Notes: generated by a model not told the origin, from the sequence alone. DNA of 64,000 nt from Costus lasius (GCA_027563935.2 CM050449.1:54639949-54703948); one strand, 5' to 3'. Positions 53,701 to 64,000 are shown, numbered from the stretch's first letter. Program-made: numbers and translations.

Positions 53701-56230
53701 TTCATGGGACCATTCCCACCATCTAGAGGTAATAAATTTATTCTTGTGGTAGTAGAATATGTTTCTAAATGGGGTCGAGGCTCTTGCTTTTCCCACTAAT
53801 GATTCAAGGTAGTTGTGAAATTGTTCAAAAAGATTATTTTTCCACGATTTGGAATGCCAAGAGTTGTGATTAGTGATGGAGGCTCACACTTTATAGAACA
53901 TAGATTTTCAACCTTACTTATAAAATATGGCATTAATCATAGAGTTGCAATACCTTATCATCCCTAGACAAGTGGACAAGTTGAGATATCTGTTGGGGTA
54001 TGCCCTTAAGGCTAATGTTTGAGGCCTTGGGATTGTAAAAGTATCATGTAATAAACTCTTGTGTTTATAAAGGCATGGTTATTATTCAGTTTGTTACCTT
54101 GTCTGCAGTAATAAGTGTACTTCTGAATAATGTCTCAATGCTGTTCAGCTAGGCTGACATGCAGTAAAGTCCTTAGTCGATATATCTTGGTGAACATGAG
54201 ACAGCCTTGATATGGTTAAGACTAATATGTGTTCTAATCTTATAGGATGCTTCGAGCATGGAATAAGATGTAGACTCATGGGTGCATTGGATGTACTGGA
54301 CAGACCCTACTAGGATATTCAATTGCTTGTCACAATGTGAATAATCCTTGAATGTAACAAGTGGCACATTTCCTCTGACTTGAGATCACTTGTGTTTTCT
54401 AAATGATGATTGTCATTGTTTTGAGGTAGTTCAATATCATTTGAAACATAATGATTATAGACTGTCTTGGATAATGAGCTTGAGTCAGGTTAGGGCACTA
54501 GTGATAGATAAAGGATTGCCGTCTCCTTGTTTAAGGAGTGTGATGATCTAAAGGGGCCCCCTGGATGAGATGATTGAGAAAGTGTATGGCCATACCCAGG
54601 TGACTATGTTCATCTGATCTAATCATGCTCATCATATTGGAATTACAAGCTTGACACGCTTGTCCAATAAGAACATCCAGTGGCAAAAGAAATATGCATG
54701 CCTTGTGAGTTGATTCACACTTGTGCTGTGGTTTGGGTGTAGTCTTGGAAGACTCCTTTCTTTCTATCGGGAGACAGTGATGTGTTGCTAGATACCTCTC
54801 ACTGATCGTGATAACGTAAGTTATCGTTACTGACATTGAAGGAAACCCTCAGGGTCGCACAATTTGATGATATGGCTTACTTAAGTCAGATCGTGTGGAC
54901 TGAATTGTTTGGGTTCAGTTTAAAGGGATTTAATCTCTGATTGTAAGTGAGATCTAGTCTGATCATGTTTGATTGATTAGGGCTTCAGATCGGTAAGCTT
55001 CGATTGAGAGAATAGATGCTAGATCGGTGAGATCAGAAGCATCAAGAGATCAACGGTCAGATCAAGAACCTTAGGGTTCAATTGTGATCTAGGCTAAGTC
55101 GCTTGGTTTATTTGGTCATTGAGCCAAATGAAATTGAACCGGCTCATGGGTTGAGCGCATGGTTCAAAGAGAAGAGGTAAATGCGGTTTGTTCATGATCG
55201 CATGAACGCATGAACTTATGGTTTTGCTATTTTTGGAAGATGCGTTTCCAAGATAGAAAAACGCCTCCACGTTCATGAGTTGCGTTACACTCTTGCTCGC
55301 ATCTCGCTCTCTCGTCACCTCAAGCATTCACCTTGCGTAGTGAAGGTGGTGGACGTAAGAAGGAGCAAGAAATCGCCAAGCAAAGAAGGTCTCCTTCCCT
55401 TCCATTCGACAAGCACTTCTTGGAGCCTTGCTAGCACAAGGAGCACCAAAGAAAAGTAGGCGACATCAATTGTGTGCGTCACCTTTGGAGGAGATCTCTC
55501 TTGCTCTCTCCTTCTAAGACACCATCCAAGAGATGGCGATGGTATGGATCCTTCTCTTGTTATTTCTAATGTGTGAAAGTTGATCATATGCGATATTAAG
55601 ATCTCATGAAACCCTAGCTTCCATGCGAAATTTATACATGCGCCACCAATAGGGTTTCGCCCCCCTCTTGAAAGGGGTACTTCAATATCGAACAGAGAGA
55701 TTAAGGAAATTTTGGAGAAAATTGTGTGACAAACAAGAACTAACTGGGCTTTTAAACTTGACAATACACTCTAGGCATACAGAACTGCTTACAAAACACT
55801 GATAGGTATGTCTCCTTTTCAATAAATTTATGGTAAATCATGTCGTCTACCTATAGAGCTTGAGCACAAGGCTTTCTGGGCGATCAAAGCATTAAATTTT
55901 GACTTGAAGAGCGCGGGGGAAAAACGAATATTATAATTAAATGAGCTAGACGAGATTAGACTCTCCGCTTACGAAAATGCAAAGATTTATAAGGAGAGAA
56001 CAAAAAGGGGCCATGATCGGCATATTCTCAGAAAGGAATTTCAACCAAGTGACTTTGTTCTTTTATTTAATTCAAGATTAAAACTTTTTTCCTGGTAAAC
56101 TTAAGTCTCGATGGTCCGACCCTTTTCAGGTATGAAAAACTTATCCCTATGGAGCAGTGGACATATGGAATCAAAAAGCAGGGAAATTCAAGGTCAATGG
56201 TCAAAGGTTAAAAACATTATTATAAAGAGG
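50759..56230 (+). pseudogene. Athila-B gag end and pol, heavily broken
   Basis: Protease block LKKLYINIPF..MAFDRVLCDLGAS at 50955-51240, with a one-base loss just after the active site shifting the frame; C-terminus IILGRPFLATAGAIINV near 51400. RT starts near 51861 (NPSIKEVIKKEVLKLLDAGIIYP, WRMCIDY) and is hit by TGA at 52116-52118; the FMDDFFVYG site lies near 52410. RNase H ([32 protein letters not shown]) covers about 52840-53280. The integrase finger (CHASSYGGH..CDRCQKTG) and core (DFMGPFPPSRGNK) lie at 53490-53790, then a frame change, then interruption at 53991 by a solo LTR. The integrase end resumes at 55690 and fades by about 56230. A 71-bp local duplication (GCTAGCCGAACCC at 52865 and 52936) sits at the start of RNase H. 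Confidence 0.85.
53991..55684 (+). mobile_element. Solo LTR of the copia family (1694 bp), target duplication atatc
   Basis: TGTTGGGGTATGCCC to GGGGTACTTCA, flanked by atatc at 53986-53990 and 55685-55689. It interrupts the Athila-B integrase after SGQVEIS-type codons. It contains the family stem-loop (GATAACGTAAGTTATC, near 54812) and a terminal CCCCTCTTGAAAGGGG inverted repeat. No internal element sequence is present. Confidence 0.96.
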
Positions 56231-56461
56231 AACAGAATGAAGAAAGGATAAAATTGTAACTTAAAGAGCCTCGATCAAGTTTGAGTGAAGAACAGTCAAG
56301 CTAGTGACCTAAAAATTAGCACTTTTTGGGAGGCAACTCAAGCTACTTTAGCTTTTCTGTTTCATTTAACAATTTTACATATATATATGTATACTAATTT
56401 ATTTTTTTCCTCTTTGTAGGTGAGTCTAAAATTTTTTTATGATGAAACGGTGATTTTTAAA

Positions 56462-56815
56462 CATTACGGCATTACCGTAATTATTATTACGGCCGTAATT
56501 TTGTATTATTATCAGCCAGAATGTTTCACGGCACTACTGTAATTATATTTCCACCCGTAATTTTTTAATGAATCTCTACAAAAGATTTCATGGCAGGTGT
56601 GAGAAATATTTCACACCCGTAATTTTAATTTGTGAAAAAAAATATTATGGTTGTACCGTAATTTATTTCACGCCCATAATTTCATACATTTTCTATGCAG
56701 AATATTTTATGGCAGTGCCCTAATTAATTTTATGACCGTAATTTGGTTTCAAAGTTTTACAGAATGTTTTACGGTAGTGCTGTAATTAAATTTATGAATG
56801 TAATTTTGAGCTATT
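56462..56815 (+). repeat. Palindrome array B1 (first copy)
   Basis: Units at about 56464, 56526, 56588, 56643, 56705 and 56769, close to 60 bp apart. The best unit reads TTACGGCATTACCGTAA followed by TTACGGCCGTAATTTTG. Several arms are eroded by C/T and G/A changes. Confidence 0.85.
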
Positions 56816-57075
56816 ATATATAAATTCCCTGCCGTATTTTAGGGTTTTCGCCCGTGATTTTCTTGATTTTGCGCCGACTCTTCGATTCGAGCTCGCTCTT
56901 GTTTTCCAGATCATTTGGCGACTCTCTCTGACCACTTTCTGATCATCTCCGAGCGACATCCTGGTGATTCGAAGCGTCAATTTTGTCTGAAGAGCCGATT
57001 TCTGCTGGTGTAGCTCATTAAAAGTGGGAACAGGTGAGTCTAAAATCTTTTTATGACGAAACGGTGATTTTTAAA

Positions 57076-57430
57076 CATTACAGCATTGCCGTAATTATTA
57101 TTACGACCGTAATTTTGTATTATTATCAGCTAGAATGTTTCACGGCACTACTGTAATTATATTTCCACCCGTAATTTTTTAATGAATCTCTACAAAAGAT
57201 TTCATGGTAGGGGTGAGAAATATTTCACACCCGTAATTTTAATTTGTCAAAAAAAATATTTACGGTTGTACCGTAATTTATTTCACACCCATAATTTCAT
57301 ACATTTTCTATGCAGAATATTTTATGGTAGTGCCGTAATTAATTTTACAACTGTAATTTGGTTTCAAACTTTTACATAATGTTTTACGATGGTGCCGTAA
57401 TTAATTTTACGACTGTAATTTTGAGCTGTT
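57076..57430 (+). repeat. Palindrome array B2 (second copy of the duplication)
   Basis: The same six units as array B1, with independent point changes. For example, unit 1 reads TTACAGCATTGCCGTAA here and TTACGGCATTACCGTAA in B1. Confidence 0.85.
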
Positions 57431-57597
57431 ATATATAAACTCCCTGCTGTATTTTAGGGTTTTCGCCCGTGATTTTCTTGATTTCGCGCTGACTCTTCGA
57501 TTCGAGCTCACTCTTGTTTTCCAGATCATTCGGCGACTCTCTCTGACCACTTTCTGATCATCTCTGAGCGATATCCTAGTGATTCGAAGCGTAGATT

Positions 57598-58944
57598 TTG
57601 TCTGAAGATTCTCCTGCCACTTCTTCAACACCACCTCCTCCTCAAAATCCACATGGTATTGTATTCAGAAATGCAGCACTGGAAGAAAGATACAACATGC
57701 TACTTACCAGATGCATTATCAACACCAAATACAATGACAAACGCACTTTGGAAATCCTCAGGCTTCATGAAGATGTATTTTGTATGTTTGATTAGATACT
57801 AACCAAGAAATTCTTCTAGATTCACCCGCAAACATTTCTTCTCATGGTCTTGGGATTTTTCAGCAATCTAGAAGTTGAACTCCACGTGTACCATGAACAA
57901 GACGTGAAGGGTCATCTCACCTTTCGCCTTGCACACATAGAAAGGTACCTCATGCTCCAAGATATAAGAGCTATTTTCCATATACCAGGAGGAGGATTGA
58001 CATATCCACCACAAAGCTCCATTGAAAATGCATTTTGGAATCAAATTACTTCAGAGTCAAGCTTGTCACCTTCAACTGCCAGAGCAACAAGCATCTCCAA
58101 CCCATATATTCGATACGTACATAGAGTCCTCACAAATACCATTTTTGGACGAGGTGAGAGGGATTGTATGGTACGTCAAACTGAACTCTACTTTCATTGG
58201 TGCATGCTACATGGATTTCAAGTAGATTTAGTCTCTTTTTTTTTTTGCTAAAGCAATTTGACATGGTTGCACATGCAAAGAGAGGTGCCATTGTATTCAG
58301 AGGTTTTATTACTCCTATTGCACTTTATTCCATATGGAACTGAAACTGCAAGGGGTAGTGCTAGAATAGATTTGGAATCATGTGTTGCCATGAGAATGAT
58401 TGTTAGAGAGGGTGACGCTTATTGTTTAATTCTTGGACCTAATTCCCCAACTTTACCATTGCCAAATAAGGAAAGAACCATGGTCCAAAATCAAATGAAC
58501 TAGAAACTTTCTCCAAGTGCAGTTGTCGATGCTACCCCTATCCCACCTGATTCTCTACTACCACCACCTACTTGGGGAGGTAGTGGTGACCCATTTGGTA
58601 TGGGTATGGATTCTTCTGCACCCAGACAGGGTTCCTCTTCTCATGGTATGGCACAGCCTCAGAGAGGTTGGTCAACAGCCCAGGATGCCAGTTTTCAGGC
58701 ATTATCTGCGGAGGTATACCATCAGGGATGCCTCATGGAGCAAGTGCTTGATGCTATTCAGTATGTGTATGATGATATAAAGGATGTGAAGGGATTTCTA
58801 TGGCATCTATTTGCCAGTGAGGATGAGGAAGGAAATCAGGAGAATGATCAAGACGAGCCTATGGGAGAAGCTGCTCCTGATGAAGAAGAAGATGAGGAGA
58901 CTAATACTGATACAGACGATTTGTGCTTTGTGAGTATCCCTTAA
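57598..58944 (+). pseudogene. Athila-B post-pol ORF (ATHILA ORF1-like), broken
   Basis: It matches the Athila-A ORF: NPHGIVFRNAALEERY, LVLGFF-type block, GHLTFRLAHIERYLML, NPYIRYVHRVLTNTIFGRG, TWGGSGDPFGM and QDASFQALSAEVYHQ. It has no good initiator; codons open at 57598. Stops are TAG at 57793 and TAG at 58501 (Trp codon). A T-run near 58236 causes a frame change that is later restored. The C-terminus is very acidic (EDEEGNQENDQDE) unlike Athila-A. The end is at 58942-58944. Confidence 0.75.
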
Positions 58945-60211
58945 CCTTCTTTTTATTCTTTGCCTTATTACATTAAGAATGATACATTCTCTTTTGTAGG
59001 GAAAGATGAACCTCCATGTTTGTGTCTGTTATCTTTTTGCTCTCTTCGGATTCTTGTGATGTTTTAGATGGGATTGTATGACTTTATTACAGTTTTGGCT
59101 TGGTGATGTGATATGACTTGGCACCATGTGTAGGTGCATCTTGATGACAGGATTAATGGATTGTATAACTCAGGAATTGATGATGTGTGTTTTCCTTGGA
59201 TGTGAGGAATTTTCTATGATGTTATGCGGTTTTATTTTCTTTGGAATTTGGATGGATGCATTGTTGTGATAATATGTTCATTTTGGTTATGGTGATGATT
59301 GTCTATACATATCAATGTCTGTGAATGAAGATATGCCTCTTGTGTTAAATTTATTTCTTCAATATATATCCTCTCATTGTAATTTTTCCTTAATTGATGC
59401 ATGAGATTTTGGATAGGTATGATGTTCGATGAATATAATTTGATAGTGAAGCATCTTTTTCAAATAAAATGAGCACATGAGTATAATTTATCAAGTTTAT
59501 ATTGATTGATTAGCCTAGTTGATGTTTGATCAATTATACTATTTGTTGGGAAGAATGAATCCAAAATCCAAAAATAAAAAAATAAAAAGATAAAGAGTTA
59601 TATGACTCCTCTACTTGGTACTGCGAAAAATTGGTAATGGTACCGAAGTTATAAGTTGAAGTCCAAATAAAAAGTATGTGTCTATGTGGACACATGCCAA
59701 GGAATAGCCATTTGACATTAGCACCGCTGTCTTAGGCTATGATTCTTCTTGCCAAAATGATATGAGTTATATTACATCAACTATGTGGTCGATGTACTCT
59801 AAATTTGTCACCAAAAAAAGGGTGGTAATTGATTTAGAGAATGTCAAAAGCAAAAAAAAATAAAAAAAAAGAAAAAGAGAGAATTTTGAGTGAAAAAAAT
59901 TTTGGAGATCCTATTTCTGTAAACAAAAGTAATATAGATTTAAACTAAAACATGGGTGAATTCATGAGATTGAGATTCTGTTTATTATACAAGTTGAGAA
60001 ATTTTATTTGATTAAGGTTGTGAATCTTGAGAATTAAATTCTAAGTACAGTGTATTTATCTGGAATTTTATGTAGCATGTGGTGGAAATTTTTCATTAGT
60101 GATTATGTTTTAGAAATTTATTTTTCATAAGGGAATTATATTTCCATACTCAGCATTGTTCTTTATTCTATTTATTGCTTGAGGACAAGCAAAGTTTGAG
60201 CCTAATGTATT
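58945..60211 (+). other. Athila-B 3' untranslated region
   Basis: AT-rich with A-runs near 59570 and 59860; no gene seen. It matches the Athila-A 3' region in patches (GACTCCTCTACTTGG near 59605, GCTTGAGGACAAGCAAAGTTTGAGCC near 60177). Confidence 0.65.
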
Positions 60212-61533
60212 TTGATGTATCGTATTTACATAGTATTTTTACTATGATTTTTATACGTAATATCTCATGTTTTAAGCATATTTTAACTAAATTAGACTTA
60301 AAACCTTCTGTTTGTTCGGAATCTTCACCTTTATTTTGTTTTGACGTATTTCAGGAAAAACAACCAAATTTTGATAGATTTGTTGAATGATCTAAAAGTA
60401 TGAATGAAATCTAGTCATCAAGAGGAAATTACCTATCAATTTTCAAGCAAATCAGAGTTTAAGGCGAAATTACGGCACTGCCGTGATTATTTTCACGGAC
60501 GTGGTTTTATTGAAGTTTACAAAAAGAATCACGGCACTACCGTGATTATTTTCCCGACTGTGATTTCTTAGAGATTTTACACAGAGAGAATTACGACACT
60601 ACCATAATAATTATCACGACCGTAATAATCCTAGAAAAATACATATAACAAATTACGGCACTGCCATGATTATTTTCACTGCCGTAATTTCGTGTGCCAG
60701 TTTCAAGTTTGACTCAATTTTTCCCCGATTTGATTCTATTTCAATACAAATTTTGGGGAAAACCTATTCGAATGATGGAGAAGTATATAAAGAAGCTATC
60801 GAGCAATTATTAGGACTTTTTGGCGAGGATTTATTGTGAATTTTAATTAACACAAAGAGCAGCGCCGCTGTAGCAGGGTTCCTCGTCGGGAATCAACGAG
60901 CTCATCTCCGGTGACCAAATCTTCAGGGAAGGTGCACCGAGTGGAGGAGAAGATATATAGAATGTTTCAGATCAAAAGGAGTTCAAGTGGAGGAGAAATC
61001 AGCGAAACCCTGGACGCGGCTACTATTCATCGACAAATCCAGAATTGTTCTTCAGAGAAATCACGGGCTGTGAAATATTTCACACCCCTGTGAAATCAGT
61101 AAACTATTATTTTTACTCCTGTTCAAATTTTGATTTTTCTATGATGATTTATTATTGTATTACTTCCATCATGGTAGCATAAAAACCTTTTGGGATAGAG
61201 AGAGTAATCTCCCTTAATTTTTGAAATGACCAGATAATCATTATTTATCATGTTATTCTTTGAATGATAATATTACTTTAGTGATTATTATCTTTAAACT
61301 TTCTAGTTTTGAAATATTAGCATGTCACAAAGTTCGTAATATGGACCGAGAGGTGATTTACGAACTCGGAACCCATCAATTGTGTTTTTAAAAACTTAGG
61401 CTATGAGAATAGATTTGTTCTAAAAAAATCCTAATTTTTGAAGAATCTTTGCATGTTAAAATTTTGACCTAGAAATTTTATTGTTTCAGACATGATAATA
61501 AGAATCAAGGGGTAAATTTGATTGTTGGAACTC
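60212..61533 (+). repeat. Athila-B 3' LTR, truncated by Athila-C
   Basis: Begins TGATGTATCG at the place where the Athila-A LTR begins TGATGACACC. It includes a palindrome array (60470-60690, type GGCACTGCCGTGATTATTTTCACGG) and a near-palindrome at 61065-61088. It ends at GGAACTC, where the Athila-C LTR starts; aactc (61529-61533) is the likely target copy. The remainder should lie beyond the right edge, after Athila-C. Confidence 0.75.
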
Positions 61534-63442
61534 TGATGACACCAAAATATATAGCATATTTTGTATCATTTTATATATCTTTTCATGCTAAATTGCAGCT
61601 CTTTTTGCTTATTTTTATGCCAAATTTATCAAATATTGCAAAATCTACTTCTATTTTGGATTTTTATGATTTTCAGGTAAAAAGACACCATTTTAAGGCA
61701 TTTTCAAGCAAAATCAAATACATGGAAGAGTTACCATCATCAAGAGGAGATCACATGACAAATTTCACGCAAAACGGAGTAACGAACCAAAATACGGCAG
61801 TGCCGTATTCTATTTTACGGTAACGTATTTCCGTACGATACCATAAAATCAGAGCACTACCGTAATTTGGGGAGTTTTCAGACCAGAAGATTTTCCTAAT
61901 TTTACGGCACCACCGTAAATAATTACACGGGTCGTATTTTGGAGCATTTCAAACTAGAGACTTTTGCTGATTTTACGGCACGGCCATAATCCATTTCACG
62001 GTGCCGTATTTATCAGAGATTTCAGACCAGAGAACTCATCAGATTTTATGGCACTGCCACAATAACTTTTACGGGCCATAATTTTGACACAGGGTTCACA
62101 TAACCAAAATATGGCACTGCCGTAAAATATTTTACGGCCATAATTTCCATTCAAAAACGTGATTTTTACGGGCCCGAAACTTGCGCAGACCATATCTTTT
62201 GATCCAGACCTCCAAATTGAGATCCGAAAGATGCTACAGACTCGCCTTTAAGAGGAGAACACACACGAAGTGAAAGGGGAATTGTTATCCAGTATTGAGA
62301 GAGAAATTGTCAGAGAGTCGCTTAGGGTTTGTACTCATGCCGAGTGGCGTAGAGGGCACCTCAGGCTGTGATTTTCATGCAGAAGCTTCTCCTGGAGGAG
62401 GAGATGATACCCATAAGTTTCAAAGCAAAAGGAGTTCAATCAAAGGAGGAATCAACGAAAGAAGGGGCGCGGCACTGTTCACAGCGTGTTTTGGAGGCAA
62501 TTTACGGCTGTAATTTCTATTACATCCGTGTTGTAACGTTGTTTCTTCTTCTTCTTTTATTTTTGAACACTTTGATACTATGGCTTATTGTGTTTCTCCT
62601 TCCATGCAAGCTTAAACATATTTTGGGACATGGGGTGTAATCCTTTTGATTTTTCTTGATTAGATAATCTTTTCTTTCGTCAAAATAATCTTTATTATGA
62701 TAATTCTACATATGTGATTGATTATACTTTGATTCTCCATAGATTGATGTTATTATTCATGTTTTAGAGTTCTCGCAATGAGGACCGAAAGGTAATTTGC
62801 TTGAGAACTTGGAACCCTATAATTACATGTTAGGAACTCTCTTAGGTTAGTTCTTAATTATTTGATTTTAGTGATCTTATTGCCATGATGATAATTTGAA
62901 TCTAGGGCAGAGTCGAGTTGTCAAACGTGGAGATCTTGCACGAAAGTGAGGATCGAAACGTTGGAGAACCATAAGTAGAACTTGTGTTGAGTCTCGGATG
63001 CACGAAAGTGATCATTGAGATTCCACTTGAGACAATCAACTTAGAATTCGGATGCACGAAAGTGATCTCGAGTTCTTTGATTGATGATTTACTTATCTTC
63101 AGCTTGGGATAGATCTTGCGCGAAAGTGAGGATTAGTCCCTGCATGATTGTCTGCACGAAAGTGAGATGATCCCTTTATGACATAAATTAAGTCTTTATC
63201 ATGATAAGATTAGTCTGACGACATTTTATTTAAATCTAGTCATTAGAATTAAGGAGAATGAAACCCTAGTCCCAATGTTTCTCTCTGATTATCTGATTTC
63301 GTGTGTTTTCCATCATTGTTTTGCTATTATTCGATTGCTTAGCTTGTAGGAATACAACTATTTGGTACTTAACAATAAGGTCTCTGTGGTTCGATATCTT
63401 TCTTTATTACTTCGAGTATCCGTGCACTTGCAGATCACAACA
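61534..63442 (+). repeat. Athila-C 5' LTR (1909 bp)
   Basis: TGATGACACCAAAATA to AGATCACAACA. It contains a palindrome array (61790-62160), five TGCACGAAAGTGA motifs (62937-63165) and ends just before the primer site. Clear but diverged similarity to the Athila-A LTR over its whole length. Confidence 0.87.
61790..62160 (+). repeat. Palindrome array C inside the Athila-C LTR
   Basis: Units such as TACGGCAGTGCCGTA (61795), TTACGGCACCACCGTAA (near 61902) and TTACGGCACGGCCATAA, with second motifs ACGGTGCCGTA and TTACGGCCATAA. Five to six units at about 70-bp spacing. Confidence 0.87.
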
Positions 63443-63448
63443 AGTTTT

Positions 63449-63466
63449 TGGTGCCGTTGCCGGGGA
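63449..63466 (+). other. Primer-binding site of Athila-C, tRNA-Asp type
   Basis: TGGTGCCGTTGCCGGGGA; one base differs from the usual Athila TGGCGCCGTTGCCGGGGA. It lies six bases after the LTR end. Confidence 0.9.
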
Positions 63467-63798
63467 CCTTAGCTTTGTTAATATCAAAATAGTTGTTATT
63501 ATTGCTAGACTAAGCTTTATTTGTTTTAGATTTAACTTTGTTTTCTGTTTTTGCAGGTTTTGGATTTTCACAAGTTGTGACAGAACTGTGATTTCTGAAA
63601 TTTGTGAATTTGCTTATGTTTTATCTTTTTCTTTTTTTTTATATTCTAAAAAAAAATTTGATTGATTGGTCTTAGATAATCTTTCTGTTTCTATTCTAAT
63701 TGTCTATACACAGGACTCTTAGATCTTGATATATTTTATTTCCTGTGAATTTTGAGATAACAATTTTTAGTTGTATAGAAAAGCTTTGATTTGAAGAT
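63467..63798 (+). other. Athila-C leader
   Basis: AT-rich, no gene. A TTTCTGTTTTTGCAG run ending near 63558 looks like a splice acceptor. Nothing else stands out. Confidence 0.5.
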
Positions 63799-64000
63799 AT
63801 GTCTTTTAATCACAACTCATGGGAAAGAGGTGAGATATACATGCCACAAGGTAAGTATGAAAATGATTCATTGAGCACACTCCAAGATACGTTTAACTCT
63901 TATATGCACTCTCTTTCTTCTAGTAGATGCGATATTTGTGGATATTTTGATCATTATACCTCTGATTGTCAATTTTTAAATCCCAATTTATCGTGGAAAG
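63799..64000 (+). CDS. Athila-C gag, N-terminal 67 residues, continues past the window
   Basis: ATG 63799 opens MSFNHNSWERGEIYMPQGKY. A zinc knuckle CDICGYFDHYTSDC (CX2CX4HX4C) comes only about 43 residues from the start and is followed by NPNLSWK, as in Athila-A (NLSWRN). The normal Athila gag has a capsid region before the knuckle; here there is no room for it unless translation starts elsewhere. Nucleic-acid binding is the expected role of the knuckle. Confidence 0.7.
   Translation, partial: MSFNHNSWERGEIYMPQGKYENDSLSTLQDTFNSYMHSLSSSRCDICGYFDHYTSDCQFLNPNLSWK

Larger units (their letters stand above)
56231..57597 (+). other. Athila-B pre-ORF region with a 576-bp duplication
   Basis: The AATTAGCACTTTTTGGGAGGCAACTC segment (56309) is shared with Athila-A. 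A strong acceptor-like run, TTTATTTTTTTCCTCTTTGTAG, ends at 56419. Two copies of about 576 bp begin GTGAGTCTAAAAT at 56420 and 57034; a 38-bp piece ending GGGAACAG separates them, making CAG|GTGAGT, a perfect donor-like site, at the second copy. Each copy has a six-unit palindrome array. Confidence 0.8.
50759..61533 (+). mobile_element. Athila-B: Athila-like element, gag end to partial 3' LTR
   Basis: The gag/protease linker, protease, RT, RNase H and integrase (split by a solo LTR) are followed by a pre-ORF region with duplicated palindrome arrays, the post-pol ORF, a 3' region and the first 1322 bp of a 3' LTR (60212-61533) cut by Athila-C. The 5' end is missing. The pol end and post-pol organisation match Athila-A, showing what Athila-A lacks. 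Confidence 0.83.
61534..64000 (+). mobile_element. Athila-C: Athila-like element, 5' LTR to gag start
   Basis: The 5' LTR 61534-63442 is followed by a good tRNA-Asp primer site, a leader, and a gag ATG at 63799; the element continues past the window. Its LTR resembles that of Athila-A more than that of Athila-B. It is inserted in the Athila-B LTR. Confidence 0.85.

Overview
The window is a nuclear plant repeat block made entirely of nested LTR retrotransposons; I see no host gene. The lineages (Tekay/Del-like and CRM-like chromoviruses, Athila-like Ty3/gypsy, Ty1/copia with about 1.7-kb LTRs) and the plant-type primer-binding sites (initiator tRNA-Met and tRNA-Asp) point to a flowering plant. 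I cannot name the species. Two CRM-type (centromeric retrotransposon clade) elements inside Athila elements suggest, but do not prove, pericentromeric or centromeric DNA.

Layout, outermost to innermost. (1) The oldest layer is a row of Athila-like elements on the + strand. Athila-A runs from off the left edge to its 3' LTR at 42358-44303. Athila-B covers 50759-61533. Athila-C (61534 to the right edge) is inserted in the 3' LTR of Athila-B. (2) CRM-1 is inserted in the Athila-A gag; its 3' LTR ends at 36946. (3) A minus-strand Tekay/Del element (1-7036) is inserted in the CRM-1 reverse transcriptase. CRM-2 (10609-36496, target duplication ttgta) is inserted in the CRM-1 3' LTR. (4) A solo copia LTR (14350-16087, caccc) splits the CRM-2 pol. 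A minus-strand copia, Copia-1 (19174-35466), sits in the CRM-2 3' LTR. (5) Inside Copia-1 lie a solo LTR (20224-21914, gtatg) and a plus-strand relative, Copia-2 (about 23557-30472), which makes a large inverted repeat. Athila-B carries another solo LTR (53991-55684, atatc). A decayed, divergent copia (Copia-3, about 44360-50200) lies between Athila-A and Athila-B.

Coding state. All polyproteins are broken. The Tekay element (two nonsense codons seen) and Copia-2 (one frameshift, two nonsense codons) are nearest to intact. Catalytic residues are lost in several copies: RT Asp in CRM-1, RNase H Asp and integrase Glu in CRM-2, and YVDD changed to YVDG in Copia-3.

The most unusual material is non-coding structure. 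Athila elements carry arrays of short palindromes (consensus TTACGGCANTGCCGTAA plus a second palindrome) at 60-73-bp spacing, both inside the LTRs and before the post-pol ORF, with motif types matched within an element. Copia LTRs and leaders contain stem-loops whose stems change on both sides at once, and a tRNA-like box A/box B segment. The CRM polyprotein runs several hundred codons into its own LTR through in-frame 22- or 25-residue repeats.
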